From positions 7,053,105 through 7,117,104 of the forward strand of contig JAJEKV010000045.1 in the NCBI GenBank assembly GCA_021234155.1: a stretch of DNA of 64,000 nucleotides. The letters are read 5' to 3'. Source of the DNA: Isoetes taiwanensis. Taxonomy: Eukaryota; Streptophyta; Lycopodiopsida; Isoetales; Isoetaceae. Position numbers and translations under genes: made by a program. Positions 63,421 to 64,000 of the stretch are shown here, one piece after another. Below the pieces are notes generated by a model, which was given only the letters and a program-made list of their open reading frames with translations, made no database searches and was not told the DNA's origin. Numbering within the stretch: the first letter of the stretch is position 1; the number at the start of each line of letters is the position of its first letter.

Positions 63421-64000
63421 GAGATATGCAGGATATGTAGTTTCTTATGCAGTGCAAAACACTCGACAATTGGAGTTCACACACTATAATTTTATAAAGG
63501 GATTTCATCATGCTTTATTTCAACCCGCAAACCATTCACATCAATTGTCAAATTAAGCTGCCATATCAGAGCATTGATCTTGAGAGGTGTAGAATTGATT
63601 TAACAGCTCTTAATCTATTAAGTTTGAAACAAACAAAATATTCTCTCAACCAACATCCAACTAACTATTGCCAAAGAAATTCATGAGAGACCAAGACAAA
63701 AACATTGTCACACGTCACACAAATGAAACAAAGGCATTTAGTTGCAAGGAACACACAACACCTACAAAACTAGAAGGGCACGGTGCTATATGCCCCCTCA
63801 CATGAATTGACGGCAAAAAAGCCCCTTACTCATGCCACCTTATATTTCAACCTGGGCCGTTGAAATTTTCACATCCAGCTTCTAAGATAATATTCTACAA
63901 GTCCACCTCCTAATGGTTCGTGTTTTTGGCACCCTAAAAAGAAAAGGGTTTAACGTACGTGTGCCGATGACATTGCAATCATGATGAGCAAAGCACAAGT
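63421..64000. other. Right edge, no gene recognised
   Basis: AT-rich sequence. 'cctgggccgttgaaattttc' near 63851 recalls the 'ggaccgt..gatc' phrases of the TA-core elements. Nothing else could be supported. Confidence 0.4.

Overview
This is a repeat-rich, AT-leaning stretch of a land-plant nuclear genome. The evidence is a PLS-class pentatricopeptide-repeat (PPR) gene, a plant-specific DUF3475/DUF668 (PSK SIMULATOR-like) gene, genes split by GT-AG introns, subtilase and histone/ribosomal-protein relics, two non-LTR retrotransposons with plant-type C-terminal zinc knuckles, and long CT and TA microsatellites. The low gene density would suit a large genome such as a fern or gymnosperm, but the sequence does not decide the lineage. 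All homology calls are by eye; no search was run.

Left part (1-13 kb). A GC-richer relic on the minus strand resembles a centromeric histone H3 and carries one in-frame stop. Beside it lies a lysine-rich HMG-like open frame, and the area around it is full of fold-back repeats. Next come a hexamer minisatellite, the intronless PPR gene (6281-8455, +) and the PSI-like gene (12179-10416, -), which has a probable 5'UTR intron.

Middle (13-27 kb). There is a perfect GC-rich hairpin, a small fold-back element, a 9-mer minisatellite, a minus-strand LINE remnant (17.9-19.3 kb), one copy of a dispersed 1.5-1.8 kb element, and a second LINE remnant (23.1-25.2 kb) lying between two long CT arrays.

Tandem array (27.9-41.2 kb). 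Four head-to-tail units of about 3.0-3.3 kb carry exon-like minus-strand blocks. Unit 1 is the most intact. Units 2-4 are damaged by frameshifts, a 1.5 kb insertion and truncation. Small poly(A)-tailed insertions shared by units 2 and 3 date the duplications.

Right part (41-64 kb). A seven-exon minus-strand gene of about 216 codons, whose product I do not recognise, can be assembled in phase (49095-45008). Immediately upstream is a broken subtilase gene. Further right are a 331-bp tandem duplication, a family of elements with a TA-microsatellite core, a tandem array of roughly 180-bp monomers in an alternating dimer pattern, and a frameshifted ribosomal protein eL24 pseudogene.

The genes do not form a pathway. 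The region looks like a dynamic accessory segment: two to three probably expressed genes set among gene relics, retroposed fragments and satellite DNA.
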